From: Apteryx mantelli
Taxonomy: Eukaryota; Chordata; Aves; Apterygiformes; Apterygidae
DNA: 64,000 nt
Direction of reading: 5' to 3'
Assembly (NCBI RefSeq): GCF_036417845.1
Contig: NC_089979.1
Location: 51,002,275 to 51,066,274, forward strand
Notes under the pieces: model-generated
Told to the model about the DNA's origin: nothing
The model's database searches: none
The model's input: the letters and a program-made list of their open reading frames with translations, nothing else
Program-made: the position numbers and the translations under genes
Shown: piece by piece, positions 13,201-27,100 of the stretch
How the letters are laid out: the number at the start of each line of letters is the position of its first letter
Position numbering within the stretch: the first letter of the stretch is position 1

Positions 13201-15059
13201 TGACCTCTCTCTAATTCTCTGCAGCCAGCAAAAATCTGCTGAATTCCAACCTGTTTTGTCTTTCTCTTTTTAACTACCTCAGGATCTTTAGTTATGGACA
13301 TTGCTTTCTAAATGGAGGTCTGAATTTCCACAGATGGCTCCTACAACTCCTTTAACTTTCAGGTAGCTGTCATATCCCTTCCTCCATAGGAATGACCTGG
13401 TGGGTCAGGGCAAAGACTTAGCTAATGTGACATCTTCTTTCCTCTGAGGTCAAAAACGGATGGCCAGAGAAGAACATAGTAACACGGCAAGCACATAGTG
13501 ACATTTTACCTGGATACCTCTTCATCCTTTCTGCTCACCAATTTAGCTTTCAAAGGTGCTGAGGGCCTTTTCTCCCCTTTAAATGCCAATAAGTATTATT
13601 GTCAGGTACCCACTGCATCTATGACCACAGGCACAGCTCTATAATGTGTTTCATTTTTCACCTTTTTGTTTTGCAGAGGCGAAGCCCCTCTTGTCCACCT
13701 GGCAAACTGAGTCATCTGACATTACATTTGCACTTTCCCAGAGGCCAGCAGGCTTCAGCTACTAAACCATCATCATCTAGACTTCCCCTATGGGCATAAT
13801 ATGCTAATTTATACCCACAATCAAGCATCTGTGATACCATTTGTGCTGCAGATACTGTGGAGGGAATTGATGGTTATTCAGATCTTGTGTTAACTGAGGA
13901 AAAACTGATTTATTCCCCCACTGAGTGGAACAGTTACTAAAACCAGAGTGGATGAACTCTCCTTTTGCAATGTGTCTTGGCTGCATGCTAATAGTTTGGA
14001 GTCTAGATGACTCATTCATTGGAGAAACTTTGCTCTCTGAATTATTCACTTATTCAGCCTACTAAGCCAGATAATAAGAGATGGCAGAACCCTTCCTCAT
14101 CTCTCAGAGGGTATATTAATATCTTTAAAACATTCATACTCTGCCCAAATATATATATTTCAAGACTTATTTTTGTCTGAGTTCTTCTTCTTTCATCAGT
14201 TTGATATTCTTTTGTTCTAATTTTGCTTGTAACGTGAAGGTTTGGCTGGAAATAGAGCCATGCTTCCATATGAAGGAAGAAGACTGTTTTCCTTTTACAG
14301 AGACATCTGAGGAAGCTCAGTATTTATTCTCTATGACAGGGAAAATCCTAAAACCACCTCCCTCTTCTCTGCCCTATAGATGTTGTCTTTATCCAAAGAC
14401 TGTCATTTCCAAATTCTTTTTAAAACTAAACATTTCCATCCACCTATATGGCTGAGTCCTCCACCACCTTCTATCTTGGCTACAGCAGCTTTTCTCTGAG
14501 GTGAAACCCAAGATACATGTAACTACTTTTGTCTGTTCAAAACAGACTCAAGACAGCCTTTTGTAGCTGCCTGCATTTCCCTCTTGCTGATCCTGCATTT
14601 TGAGTTTGCCTCCTAACTTCCAGTCTTCTGCTGTGCCAGGTTCAAGCTTCCCGAAGTGCAGACCCCTCTGCTTTGCTTCTCCCCAAGGGCCTTGCTCCCC
14701 TCTCTGCTGTGGCTCCCCTTTTAGCCACAAGAAGCAAAATGCAGCCACTGCTCCCTCCTCACTCCTTTTTCACACCTTCTCCTGCACTGATCCTCCCCCG
14801 CAGAGCACACACACCAACAGCTCCTGGTGTCCTCAAGCTGTCCCCAACTCCTCCAATAAAAATGAAGCACCAAAACCCCATGGTCAGGGACATTCAAGCC
14901 CCAAAGGAGAGAGAGGTACCAGAAGACTCCATACTAGCAGGGATTTTAGCACTGCTATTGCTCTTACATACATATTACATATTGTTCTTGCATACGTATC
15001 TTGTGTTAATGAGGAACAAGAATCTAATGACAAAGATAGACGAGATGGGTCAGAGCTAT

Positions 15060-15310
15060 CATCCTAGACTCTTTCAAATCATTCAAGACCCACTTCCTCC
15101 AGGATGTCTGCAGGTTAAGAAGGAGTTACAGGCAGCTGAGAGTTTTTCCCTCATGTACTAATTTCCTGAAATTATCACATTTATATCAAAGTTGTCAACA
15201 CTTTTTCCATCAGGCACCGGTTCATTCTGTGATTATAAAGCACATAGCACAAGCAGTTCTTTGTCCTGCTAGTCTTTCAGGCTCCAGTAACACAAATCAT
15301 AATAATATCT
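15060..15310 (+). repeat. Possible ancient CR1/L3-like LINE tail
   Basis: Contains ctttcaaatcattcaagacc and the following cacttcctcca, then acatagcacaag, then ccagtaacacaaatcataat. The order recalls the 3' end of old amniote LINEs. The match is weak. Confidence 0.3.
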
Positions 15311-16178
15311 GATTGTGTGCCCCTTACTCCTCCCTTGGAGCAGCAGGTCTTGAAACGTCAGTCTGGGACGGAGTCGCCCTGTGCCATTTTAGCTTGTCTA
15401 GTGCAATGGACTCTCATCCCAAGCTCCTCTACACAACTAATAAAACATCATAATATATAGCAAAGCTTGACTCATACTGCTTTTTTCTCCATTTACTCTT
15501 ACCATAGGAACTGCTGGCAAGATCACATTTAATAATAATTTTAATGAGGTTAGGCATCATTTTGAATGTATATGAGGACAGTTTCCAATCACGATAAGGT
15601 GAAACAGATTTTTTTTTACTGCTGAGCCCTATTTGCTCTGAGTCATTATTTACCTCTGGCTCTTCATAACCCTGCTGTGCTAATACTGTTTCAACAGAGA
15701 TTTTTTAACATTTAATAAAGGCACTACATTAGCTTTTAACCAACTGATTGTTATATTCTGCATTGCTGAACTTAATTTTTCCCCTCCATTTTTTTTTCAG
15801 TCTAAGCATTACATTCATTTCAACCAAACCAGTCTCTGAATAGGCCAAATTTCAATTTAGGCAAACTTTCTTATGATTTCTCCACTTCCAGATAATAAAG
15901 CAGCACATGATTATATTTTCTGAAGTGCTGAATGATACACTGAGAAATAAATAGCACAGATAGTAATGGATGAGTGAAAAAAATGACATGATGAGTGCTG
16001 TTTTAAGAAGAATTAACATTTTAAAGGAGAACAAGGAACACACAAGGACTATGCCTGGCCCATGGGTATGAGCAAGGGAGACTCAAAGAAAGTCCTTCTT
16101 GCACAGCTAGTGCAAGCCATGGCAATACCTTGTGAGTCTGATTGTTCCTCGTATGGATACAGAAGCAGAGAAAATCCA

Positions 16179-16216
16179 GTATATATATATATATATATAT
16201 TTATTATATATATATA
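16179..16216. repeat. (AT)n microsatellite, interrupted
   Basis: Eleven AT units, a ttatt interruption, then more AT. Confidence 0.88.
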
Positions 16217-16988
16217 AACACTGGTAGAGCCCAAAAGATACTATATCCCTCTGAGGTATCTGTGGGTGCTATGGGTCTATGCTAGCATACAATCTAGCTC
16301 AAAGCAACTGTCATCTCTTTACAGCAGGTGGATAAAGGAGAGACAGTGTTCAATTTTCTGGCATATAGTTTAACACATCTTCCATTCTGGGACTTTAATT
16401 ATATCCAGGTGGTGTCCAGGTGCAGTTGTCTGGACTATCTCCATTGGGCACATTTGCTTATAGAATAGGGTGGTTGGTGGTTTCTTTCTGTTTTAGAAAA
16501 ATGTGCTCTCCTGGCCATTCATTATGGGCTTTCTTCCCAAATCTTCCCTATGTCCCTAAACTGAATAGCAGCTAATCAAAGTCATAAATAAAAGAAGCCA
16601 GCTCTGACAACTGAAAACACTTCTAAAATGGTTATATAATTTGCTTGGCCTCACTGATCTTTTCAAAATGTACAGCAAGCAGATTTTTAAAACATGTAGT
16701 ATTATTCTTGTGCTGAAAAAAGCTTTTTTTTTTTTCCTGGTGCTCTGGAGAAAGCTGAATTTCCCATGATATTTAAAAAAGAACCTGAACTTTATAAGGT
16801 AGTTTTACTAGAAGTAACCCTTAAGAAGACAGAATTATGGCACCAATAGGCTATATGCACTGGAGGCAAAAAAAACTAAAAAAAAAAACCTGGGGGGACA
16901 AGAGAAAATAATCTGCACTAAACTCCACCACCAGATTTAACTATGCCTAACAATCTCACTACGGTCATTAAAGAGGTGAGTGCTGTCA

Positions 16989-17955
16989 GAATCAAAGAAC
17001 CACAAAGTAGTTGACATCGGATGGCACCTCTAGAGATCATCTGGTCCAAATCCCCTGCTCAAGCAGGATCACCTAGAGCAGGTTGCCCAGTCAGGTTTTG
17101 AATATCTCTGAGGATGGAGACTTCACAACCTCTCTGGGCAACCTGTTCCAGTGTCCAACCACTGTCAGAGTAAAAAATTTTTTTCTTATGTTCAGACAGA
17201 ATTTCCCATGTTTCAGTTTGTGCCTCTCACTCTGTCACAGGACACCACTGAGGAGAGTCTGGCCCCATCCTCTTCTCTTCCCATCATATATTTATAAACA
17301 TTGATAAGATCTCCTCTCAGCCTTCTCTTCTCCAGGCTGAACAGGCCCAGCTCTCTCAGCCTTTCCTCATATGAGAGATGCTCCAGTCCCTTCATCATCT
17401 CTGTGGCCCTTCGCTGGACTTGCTCCAGTAAATCCACACCTTTCTTGTACTGGGGAGCCCAGCACTGGACAAAGCACTCCAGATGTGTCCTCATCAGTGC
17501 CGAGTAGAGGGGAAGAATCACTTCCCTCGACCTGCTGGCAACAATCTTCCTAACGCGGCCCAGGACGTTGTTGGCCTTCTTTGCCACTAGGGTGCATTGC
17601 TGGTCCATGTTCACCTTGTCCACCAGGACTTCCAGGTCCTTCTCTGCAAAGCTGCTCTCCAGTAGGTCAGCATCCATCCTGTACTGGTGCATGGGGTTAT
17701 TCCTTCCCCGGTACAGGACTTTGCACTTCCCTCTGTTGAACTTCATGAGGTTCCTCTCTGCCCATTTCTCCAGCCTGTGCAGGTCTCTCTGAATGGCAGC
17801 ACAGCTCTCTGGTGCATCAGCCACTCCTCCCAGCTTTGTATCATCTGCAAACTTGCTGAGGGTGCATTAAATCCCATTATCCAAGTCATTAATGAAGATC
17901 TTAATATTGGCCCCAGTATCAATCCCTGGAGGAAACATCATTATGGGAAACCATA
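16989..17955 (-). mobile_element. CR1 LINE 3' fragment
   Basis: A 203-codon frame at 17824-17213 encodes the C-terminal part of CR1 ORF2, with motifs such as [59 protein letters not shown] and LGLFSLEKRRLRGDL. It is followed by the 3' region down to about 16989. The element is truncated at its 5' side near 17955. It is better preserved than the decayed LINE just to its right. Confidence 0.9.
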
Positions 17956-18329
17956 ACGTCCTAAATATAGGTTAGCAATAAAATGCTTCTAATGGTAGTA
18001 TTGTCTGACAATACCGTTAGCTGGGATAGCCAACAAGTGTCTTCATCCTCAGTGACCTTCATTCAACAAACATGAGATGATCAGAGTTGAGATTTGGGTT
18101 TGGTTCATATTAAAGGCACTGTACAAGACAGCTGATCACAGAAAATAATTTTGCAGCAAGTAATTACAAACTGATTCATCTTAAATTAAATGGAAAACAC
18201 AGCAAAATTGTTTTGCAACTAAAATTATTGATTTCACAGAAAAGTGTGGGCAAATCAGCTGAACTGAATCTTGAATGCAGAGAAAATGTGCAACTTCCCT
18301 AAGACAAAGGTGACCAGTGTGCTCAGATC

Positions 18330-19290
18330 AGCAGGAAAAGAAAATGTCCTGCCTTACGTTAGGAAAGCTCTGTCACATGATTCTTCAAGTCTGTTAGCAA
18401 GTCTCTTTGATAAAGTAATCAAGTTGTGGACAGTTCCATAGGATTGGGGAAACGCAAATGTATGACATGCAATTAAGAAGGTGAAAAAATGGACCCACAT
18501 TAGCAGGTCCATTAGAGGCACTTCTATAGCTTGCAAGGCTTTAAAATAGAATTCTATGGGGAATCTAATTAATGATGCGGAGGTAAAAGCAATATGGGAT
18601 AAAATGCAACATTGGTTTACTAAAGGTAGACCTTGCAAGACTAACTCAATTTCTTTCCTTGAAAAGGTAACTATGAATGTATCAGGGGAGGTATTGCCAG
18701 TAAAAATAGGGAAGCATTCATGTCTTTGTACGAGGCCCAGGAGACACCATATGGAAAACTGCATACAATCGTGGTCACCCATGTTTGAGGGAGACACGTT
18801 ACAGCTGGAAGAGGCACAGAGAGGTCAGCAGAAAGATTAGGAAAATGGATACGAGAAGACTAGCTGTTCAGCCTAACAAAGGGGAGGCTGGCTGGGGACA
18901 TGGCTGCTCTGCAAGCACTCTAGAGGAGGAAGACCTATGTAAAATAAAAGACAACACTGGCACAACAAAGGCAGGCATGATCCTAGTCTGACTGATGAAG
19001 CCATGCAGCCGTATATAATAATCATGCAATGCATAACTACACCCCACACCAGCCAAATGCTAACAGAGAGTCTAAAGATGCTTCTGCTGTACACTTGCAC
19101 TGAACCTACGCATACAGTGTGGTCTGGAGGAAATTTAGGCTGGAAAGAAAGCTAACTGCAAAAGCAAAGGGGCTCATGCAGAGGTTTCCAAGAAGAGTTG
19201 TGGGACAGAAAGCTAATTACATCTCAGGATGAGCTTATGCTGTTTAAGAAGGCATGGCCCAACAAAGTAGCCTGTGAGAGCAGGGGCCTC
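18330..19290 (+). mobile_element. Highly decayed CR1/L3-like LINE fragment with internal deletion
   Basis: Plus-strand translation, with stops, shows CR1-clade RT signatures. An LFDKVIKLWTVP..DWGNANV stretch lies near 18405-18465, a MQHWFTKGRPCKTNSISFL stretch near 18605-18660 and ENCIQSWSPMFEGD near 18755. A segment like the LFSLTKGRLRGDM region then appears near 18870-18910. The catalytic RT part between the second and third motifs is missing. It is older than the neighbouring CR1. The right limit is approximate. Confidence 0.65.
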
Positions 19291-19684
19291 TCAGACATTC
19301 AGGAGCTGTCTTTATTTCCTCATTTCCCACTTGCTGCTTTTTAAAGACCATTGCTATAGTTTTACATAAAACACATGCTCTAAACTAACTTTCAAATCAA
19401 ATTATTCAAATTAATTCATGTTAAGAAATACAGCCTAAAACTATTACTATTAATTTTGTGAAATTGCAGTGAAAAGCAGGGTTACTTGAAAACCTATATA
19501 ACTGAGTCATTTCAATAATTCACATAATTTATATTCAAAGATTCCTGGATTTTAACATCAATGAATATTATCTTGAAAATAATTTATCATGTGAGTAAGG
19601 TAATAAAATTAGGAATAGAAATAAAGCCCAGCAGCAATACACAGGTATGGGTATAATTACAGGATGGCTATTACTAACCATTAC

Positions 19685-19825
19685 TGCAGACTTCCCCCAT
19701 ATGCGTAGAACAAGTTACACAAAACCTGATTCTGTTTCTGATTAAATCAGTTGGACTAGAATCAAGTATCCCTCCACTCTTTGATTTCACTTCCCCATCT
19801 GCAAAGTGAGGGTAACTCTTCCTAT
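19685..19825 (-). repeat. MIR-like SINE relic
   Basis: The plus strand reads cttccccatctgcaaagtga, the complement of the MIR core, preceded by degraded flank. Confidence 0.4.
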
Positions 19826-20461
19826 AACCATATTTTCTTGCTTTTTGATTAAGTTAACTAACATTTAGAAAATTCTCTGGATTCCTAGGACAAAGAGTGC
19901 AAAATATGGTAATTCTGGAAATATTTTTGGCTTTTTCTTACCATTCTGGAAGACAAAGGAAATCTCATTCCCAAAGAACTTTCCATCTAATGCTTTGACT
20001 CTCCAACAGTGGTATTTGCAAAGTAGTCAGAAGTGGCTAAGTAGCACTGTATCAGGGCATAGCATTTTCAATCAAAATTTTCTTAAGGCTATCCAGGTTG
20101 TGAAAGAAATTGTAATGGCTCACAGTGATCAGTAGGTCCACAAAGTTTGGGAGACACTGTTGTAGTAAATGGAGGTCAAAATGGCTGGAAAAAACAGAGG
20201 AAATGTTGTTTTCATATTATGACCACTACACTTTTAATACATGCCACCTTGAATGTCCAATTTAATGGTCATTGGCTGTACTATTATCATGTAACTGGTC
20301 AGCAAAATAGGAACTGTTAGCGATGGCAGGAAGGCCGTAGAGTAGAAAGGAGGATTGCTGGCCGTTCATGGAGTGTGAAAGCCCATTTCCCACTTTGAAG
20401 GGGCAGGTGCTATGAGGATATAAGTACCACATTGCTGGGGAACCCATGCATAGAGATCCTA

Positions 20462-20507
20462 TTTCACAACCTCAGGACCTCATCTTTCACAACCTCAAGA
20501 CCTCATC
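20462..20507 (+). repeat. Two-copy 23-bp tandem duplication
   Basis: Two adjacent 23-base units starting tttcacaacctca differ at one base. No coding role is seen. Confidence 0.85.
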
Positions 20508-21097
20508 ACCATTTACAATTTTTCTAAATTAAGCCTTCTTTATAATTCTCTTAAATAGGACAACAATCATGGATTGTAGCGCTGTAGTCTCAGTGCTTTC
20601 ACTTATTATGCACTACCTCAGAGAATCAGAAGAACTAAAACAGAAGGAGAAATGACAAAAAAAATTGTTTATACATTTAAAGTGTTCTCTGCTTCACCTA
20701 CAGCTGCAATTAAAGGACAAATTTTTCAATCCAGCTTCCCAGTGTTCCATGTCCATCAGCTCATTAGCATTTGATCTATCTTCCATTACTTACATTCCCT
20801 TTTGGATGACTTCCCCTTTTAATTCCATCTCATGCAAGTTGCTTTTCAATAGTTTGACCATGTCCATGCACTTAAGCTCAGACTGAAGTTGTCAGGTCCT
20901 CATCCTTCAAGCACTGCTCACTTCTACTGTGTGCTTTGATAGCCCCACCTTTAGTGGTAACACAGTCTCAGCCCTGGTAGCTGCAGGGTTGGTTACAGCT
21001 GTGAGACATGCAGAGAAATAGCCCAGAGGACTAGTCAGCTGCTCCCCTGTTATATAGCAAGTTCAACCTAATCTAGCTTCAGTATTAACCCTATTTT

Positions 21098-21155
21098 GAG
21101 CAGGAGTTTGAACCAGATGACCTTCACAGGTCCCTTCTAACCAAAATTATTTGAA
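21098..21155 (+). mobile_element. CR1 3'-end scrap
   Basis: The text gagcaggagtttgaaccaga and the following tgacc...aggtcccttctaacc resembles the 3' UTR of avian CR1. Only the tail remains. Confidence 0.6.
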
Positions 21156-24100
21156 GGAGTATTAATGGCCCCTTCATCCTCTTCTTCCAGCTACAGTCTC
21201 ACTGAAGCTGGAAATGATAGGGAACACCAGGGCTCCATTCAGTGCCAGGTTCAATCCACCTACAAGGATGACACTGCAAGACCAAGTCATAAAAAAACTA
21301 CTGACAGCATCCCTAAACTCATGAACATTTGGGGAAAAAATAATAATTAAACTTTGGGTTTCAATAATTTTATTTCCATAGATCACTTTGAGATGGACAT
21401 AAGGTAGACCTCTAAGTACACTTTGAAAAATGTCGGATTAGAGGCAAACTCTGCTGCATGAGAAAGCCTTAAAATCTTTAAGTTGTCTTAGCAATGGTCT
21501 GCAAAGCTGCAGCCAAGCTACAATAAGAGTTTTAAGACAATTTATTATTTTCTACTCATCTAAATCCTTAAATCACCTTAAACTCTTTTGCTCGCACAAA
21601 ACCTTAAAAGAATGGAAACTCACTGTGTCACTATATCAAACATTAATCTGATCAATATTTGTTAAAATTTAAGACTGTGAATAAAAGTATAAACTGCATA
21701 TTATTAATCATTTGCCAAGTTTTAAAAATGTCATGACAGAAGATGCCTCTCAGCTGACTTCACATAGGCCATGAACAACCATGTGAAGGTTCAAACTTCA
21801 GAGATACTTTACTCCCTATATTACAGGCATCCCATAAGTTTAGGGACCCCACTTTGTCATTTATGAAGTTGTGGACCACTGTAAAAGGGGTTATTAAAAT
21901 TGATGCCATAGCATTTATGTTTCTATGACTAAGGTATGCATTTCACAATATTTGAAGCTTTCTCTATGAATAAGTGCATTCAAATTTTGTAAAACTTTGT
22001 TTCCCTTCACTGGAGTTTTAGTCACAAGTTGCACAAAATACACCAGTATTGTGAAACATATATAGTCTGGCAGCTAGCCTCCTTCTGCTTTCTTTTTAAA
22101 ATCTTCCCTCCTTTTCCAGAGAAACCTTACTTTCCCTGTTCTATGTAACTACAACCCTCCTGTACTTCCCTCTTACTATATCTTCTGCTCGAAATAAAGG
22201 AGAGTTTTGCTTGGTCTTTCTGTTCCTTTAACACAACCACAGAGACAGACAGGGAGTTTTGCTCTTTCCCTAACACAAAAGGAAGGAGATGTCCAGAGCA
22301 GTTAAGAATGAGAGAAGAAAAAGGTAGCTTTAATTGACTAAGAGCTCCTGTTACTAGAGGATCTTGAACACTATCAGGGGATTTCCTGGCTCAACATAAA
22401 AAAGGCATTGCAGTGCCTTCATGCACTGTAACAGAGCAGGGGCAACAGAGCAGCCTACGGTACCTTGTCTGCTTGGACAGAGGGTTTGCAGGGTGGCTGT
22501 TGTCTCTTTGCTTCCCCCTCCAAGCAAACACCTCAGCTGCACTCACTCTTGACCAGCAAATCAGCAGATTATCAGCTGGAAACATCCTGAGACAGCATTT
22601 GTACCATTAATTCATGGAATCAAAGAGGAGTCATTACCTTTTGGCCCTAATATGTGCCAGGAATTAAAAGCAAGTTTGCAGGCAAAAAAACAAAGTTACT
22701 TTCTGTGAAGTGTTAAGTTTAGTGCGAGACGGAAAGAATCAGAGGATGTTGCCCAACTTTGAACTCACAAGCCTGAGGAGAGTCATAGATTAGGCAAACC
22801 TGCCCTCAATTTGCAGTGTTACATATGAAGATAATTTTGAATTTGAGTCTTTGCAGGCCTGGGACATCCAGGTGCCCAAGGCACAGGATACCCAGAACTT
22901 GAAAGTTGCCTCCTGGGCTTGGTGTCATGTTGCCTACCTCAGGTCCCTGCCCCTTCTCCTTGGAGCAAGCCACAGCTTTCCAATTCACCTCATAGCTGTG
23001 GAGAAGTTTTCACCTATTAGAAAAGCTAAATTGGACACTATGTGCCCTGCCTGTCAGCAAAGCATGGATAACGACAACAGCCAGGGGGGCAGTTTGCAAT
23101 GCAGCGCTTCTCTTTGCAGCCCACTGCCTGACCGCAGGCTCACCACCAGCTCCTCAGGTGGCTGGGCCGGGGTGGCGGCTTTCCTTTCAATTAATAAATC
23201 TAAACCGGGAAGAGCCATGGAGGGGGGAAGAATTATTCAGGGTGGTCAAAGGAGACAAAACAAAGGCTAATGGCCTGAAGCAAGAAAGAAAGACAATCCA
23301 AGATGAAAAGATCCTAACAGCAAGCTCAGCCAAAAAGTGCCCAAGGGAGCTCTTACACTGGTGATTTTTGCTTTGGGAGGGTTGGGGGGGAGAAAGGAGA
23401 GGAGGCGATGGCCTCTGTGAACACTGTGTGACTTCAGGGGCAAGAAATAAACAGACTTGGAGGAATACTAATCACTACAGACTGTAAGCTGCTCCATGGT
23501 GGGTGAGGTAGTCCCCACTCGCAGACCTGACTAAAAAGCTGTGATACTGTAAGCGGTGTGAAATTCCAACACACGCTCTTTCCCCTCTGGATATTTCTCT
23601 ACACAGTTGACCTGTCGAAAACTAGAGAAACCACTTTTTTGACCTCAGCAATCTAGTAAACTACACCCATGTTACAAACATCCTTTTTTAAAACATGTAG
23701 TTAAAAACTACCAAATTGTGAAAAGAAAGAAGATTCTCTTTTAAATGAAACCTGTTGGAGCTTCTCCAGCCCAGAACTGAATTTAGCGTGGCATTGAATC
23801 ACACCTGTTGCTCTGCTGGTCTATTTTCCACAAGAAATACATCCAAAGAAGTTTGCTAGATCTCTCTGTGGCATTTGATTCAGCCAATCTTCAAACAACC
23901 CCATCTAGTGTCTAAGAAGTTATGCAGGAAGAGAAATTCAGATATGGCTCGAGGTCTTTACCCAGTCCAGAGGTTTTCTCATCTATTTGTTATTTTAGTA
24001 GGCAACTAACCACTCTCGCTTGCATCCCCAGTGGCCAGTAATCATTTGGTTCAGCCTTTTCCTTTCTACCTTTCAAGATCTGTGTGGTCCAATCAGAAGT

Positions 24101-27100
24101 CAGGCAATCCAACACATTGCCTGCAGATACGCCAGCAGGTTGTATATGCTGCTGTCTATACATCTTTTGCCCATTGGAGCAATGGTAAGTAAAATGTGTT
24201 TCATTGCTCAATACTTCAAGTCAAGTAGTCAAAAAAAAAGTAAAAACTATTTGACTGAAATTGAGAGTAGCTAAACTGCTCTAGAGGTGACCACACTTCT
24301 GCTTTTGCAGCCAATGGAACTGGCTTTACCACCCAAGGGCAACATGGACAAAATATGTAATCCATGCACTGAAACTGGACTAAACTGAGATGTTGCTTGA
24401 ACAACAAGAAAAGTTATGAGAAGAATTTGTCTCATTTGTAATACCTTTCACCATTCAGGGCACCTTTTCTCAAATGGATGTACAGTTTTTGTGTCATTCC
24501 CACCCACCCACTCCCCTCAGTGTCACTGGGAGCCCCAAGTCTCATCAGTAAAACCACTGACTTCAGCCTGTGAGCCTGATCAAATAAGACACAAGTTCTT
24601 CCTAATGAGCTGGTCAGCAAGAAACTTCTGTCTGTGCCAGGGACAAAGACACTCGATCCTATTCACAGCCATAGCTCCATCTGGAAATTCATTTCCCTCT
24701 CCAGGTTGGTTATGTTTTTATTCTCTGTTTTAAAAAACGAAGCAGCTTCTCAGCTCAGTATCGCCTGTTTTTGCAGATCTACTGTGGTGATTTGCACTCC
24801 ACACTGGCTCCCAAATGGAGCTGACATCTCTCTTTTAATGCTCAGAAGCTGGAACAGGTTTAATCGTAACCTCCTGCTTTTCCTCCCTGCACAGTTGTGC
24901 CTTCCCACAGTACCAAAAGACAACAAATCTAGCAGCTTCACAAGGAAAAATTGCGCAGAGATAGGACCTAGGCTCTGGACACTGCCAGAAAGGAGACGTG
25001 TTCTCAGAAGGAAATTAAAACATCTTTTTGCCTCAGTTTTGGCTTAAACTTTCATTTTCTCATTCTCTTATATGCACAGATTCAAGTTGGCAAAGAAGAC
25101 ATAAACCTGCATGCTAGATGGGAGAATTAAAAAAAAGATAATATTGCCATTCTTCATTATGAAAAAATAGCAAGCATTTATGCACAGCTCCTCAAAAAAC
25201 CCTATCTCCAATTCCCCCGACAAGATAGAGAGGAGGGGCACGCCACTAGGTATATGGCTGTACGAAGAGGTGAGTCAGAGGCTAGTGCTGTTAGCTCTGC
25301 ATTAGGATGCACATAGCCCACTGGCCTGGTGCAATGTCAACAAAAGGGCAACTGCCCAGGCAGACCATGGTAAGGGAAGTCGGATGTATAATAATGAAAA
25401 GATTCACAAGTACATTGTAAGATTAACCAATTTGAACAATCCATTGATAGATAACAGAAAAGAAACACTGTATCTGTCAATATAAAACCAGAAAAGCCTG
25501 GCAATGGGTTAATCCAAAATAGCAATAGCAGAACAGGTTGAAAAATAATTGAAAATATTACTGAAATATAATACAAATAATGTAAACAGTTCAACTTCAG
25601 AGGCTATGCCCATTCCTTAACTTCCATGGCATTATTCCAGAAATTAATCTGGCTCATGTCCTGTAACATAGGCATTTGTATTGACATATTGTCTGTGTAT
25701 GTCTTTGAGATCTGACTCTACCTGCAGTTGTCAAAAGCAGCAATAGCAGTTGAATGTAAATGTCTCAGCAGGGAACTCCACTAATTTTAACAGTTACAGA
25801 CAGTCTCCCCAGACAAAGAGCTTGAGCCGGAGTTAAAGTTGCTAAGACCCTTACCATGGCAGGGAAAGCAAGAGAACCGAGATCTGTCCGGCTGTGCAAG
25901 CGCTCCAGCCCAAAAGCCCAGCTGAGCAGATCCCTTTGAAGATGTCTAGTCATGCATGTCAGGCAATTTCATCCTCTGGTCTATGATGACACAACTTTGC
26001 CCAGCTAAAGATCTTCTCTGCAGAAAACGGCTGAGAAACATAGCCAAAGCTGCAGCTTCATCCTTGTGTTATAACCAAAATAAGCTGCTGGCAAAGGGAG
26101 AGGTCTCTCCTCTTCTTTTACACCAGCGACTAGCGTTTATGTGGTTGTGTGATAAACTAGATAAGGTACTCGATCTAAACTAACTAATCAAAAAGAAAAA
26201 TGGTTGCTTTTCATCTGGATGAGCTCCTAGGCTCAGTTTCCTGTGCAGCTGTACCTGCCCTTGCCCCCGGATGACGGCCAGGGCACGAACACGGGGTGGG
26301 GAGCAGCAATAGCAGCAGGCAGGGTGGGAGAGCTGGGCTGCCTTTGCAGCAGCAGTCCGCAGTTAGATCAGCTTTACGCAGTCACGAGAACAAAGCCTTT
26401 TATATCAGAGGAAAGGACATGTTTTTTTTCCATAAGCCAGTACTGAGGATCTGCTCTCAGCCCGGCAGGACTCTCCATCCTTTCTCATGGGTGAAAGGAA
26501 GCTGTGTTTTAAATGCAGAGCATAAGATGATTTCTATGCAGAGCAACTTAGGAAAAAGGCCTGCACTGACTTACGATTATCTGCATGACTAAACTCTTCC
26601 TTTCTTTTGCCTAGGTAATAAGTCCTTCCACTAATCTTTTCTGCAGTAGAGTAAATATTAGATGTAATATAACAGATCTGGTGGCTTTTTTAGCAGAAAG
26701 CTGCTGGTGTCAAATCAGGCAGTACTGTACAAACGGCACCTTTTGAAAAATCCACAGATTTAAAAGGTTTGAAAATACCATGTAGCACTAGTGACATCTG
26801 CAGGAATACATCAGTTGGAACAGCAGAAGGAAAATGCCAAAAATCAGGCTTTTGTGGGACTCTCTCATAAGGAAAAACAGCAGATGTATTCATAGCACCT
26901 GTCTTCACACGCCTACGAGGGGAAGAACAGGCCCTCTGAATCACTGTTGCACAAGGTTAAGTCAGGGCCCTCTCCTACTTTGCACTCTGGAGGATCTTCT
27001 CATTTCGCTGACAATATAGATGGGCTTGGAAAGCTAGCCCCCGTTTTACAAGGCACTTGTATAGCAGTTTGACTATCCCCCTTTTTCCCAGAAATAAGAA

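Larger units (their letters stand above)
7019..16988. other. Intergenic DNA, no gene recognised
   Basis: Unique-looking sequence with AT microsatellites, a GACA run at about 11985-12003, a C/T-rich stretch at 14540-14880 and a CpG cluster near 9770-9890. Open frames up to about 160 codons occur at 12485-12957 and 14600-15161. They overlap in several frames and show no domain. Confidence 0.6.

Noticed and set aside
14600-15161. Plus-strand frames of 155 and 162 codons
   Set aside because: Two frames overlap in a C/T-rich stretch, giving Pro/Ser-rich text. The right part runs into a probable repeat relic.
17213-17824. 203-codon minus-strand frame as a host gene
   Set aside because: It encodes the C-terminal part of CR1 ORF2 within a 5'-truncated element.
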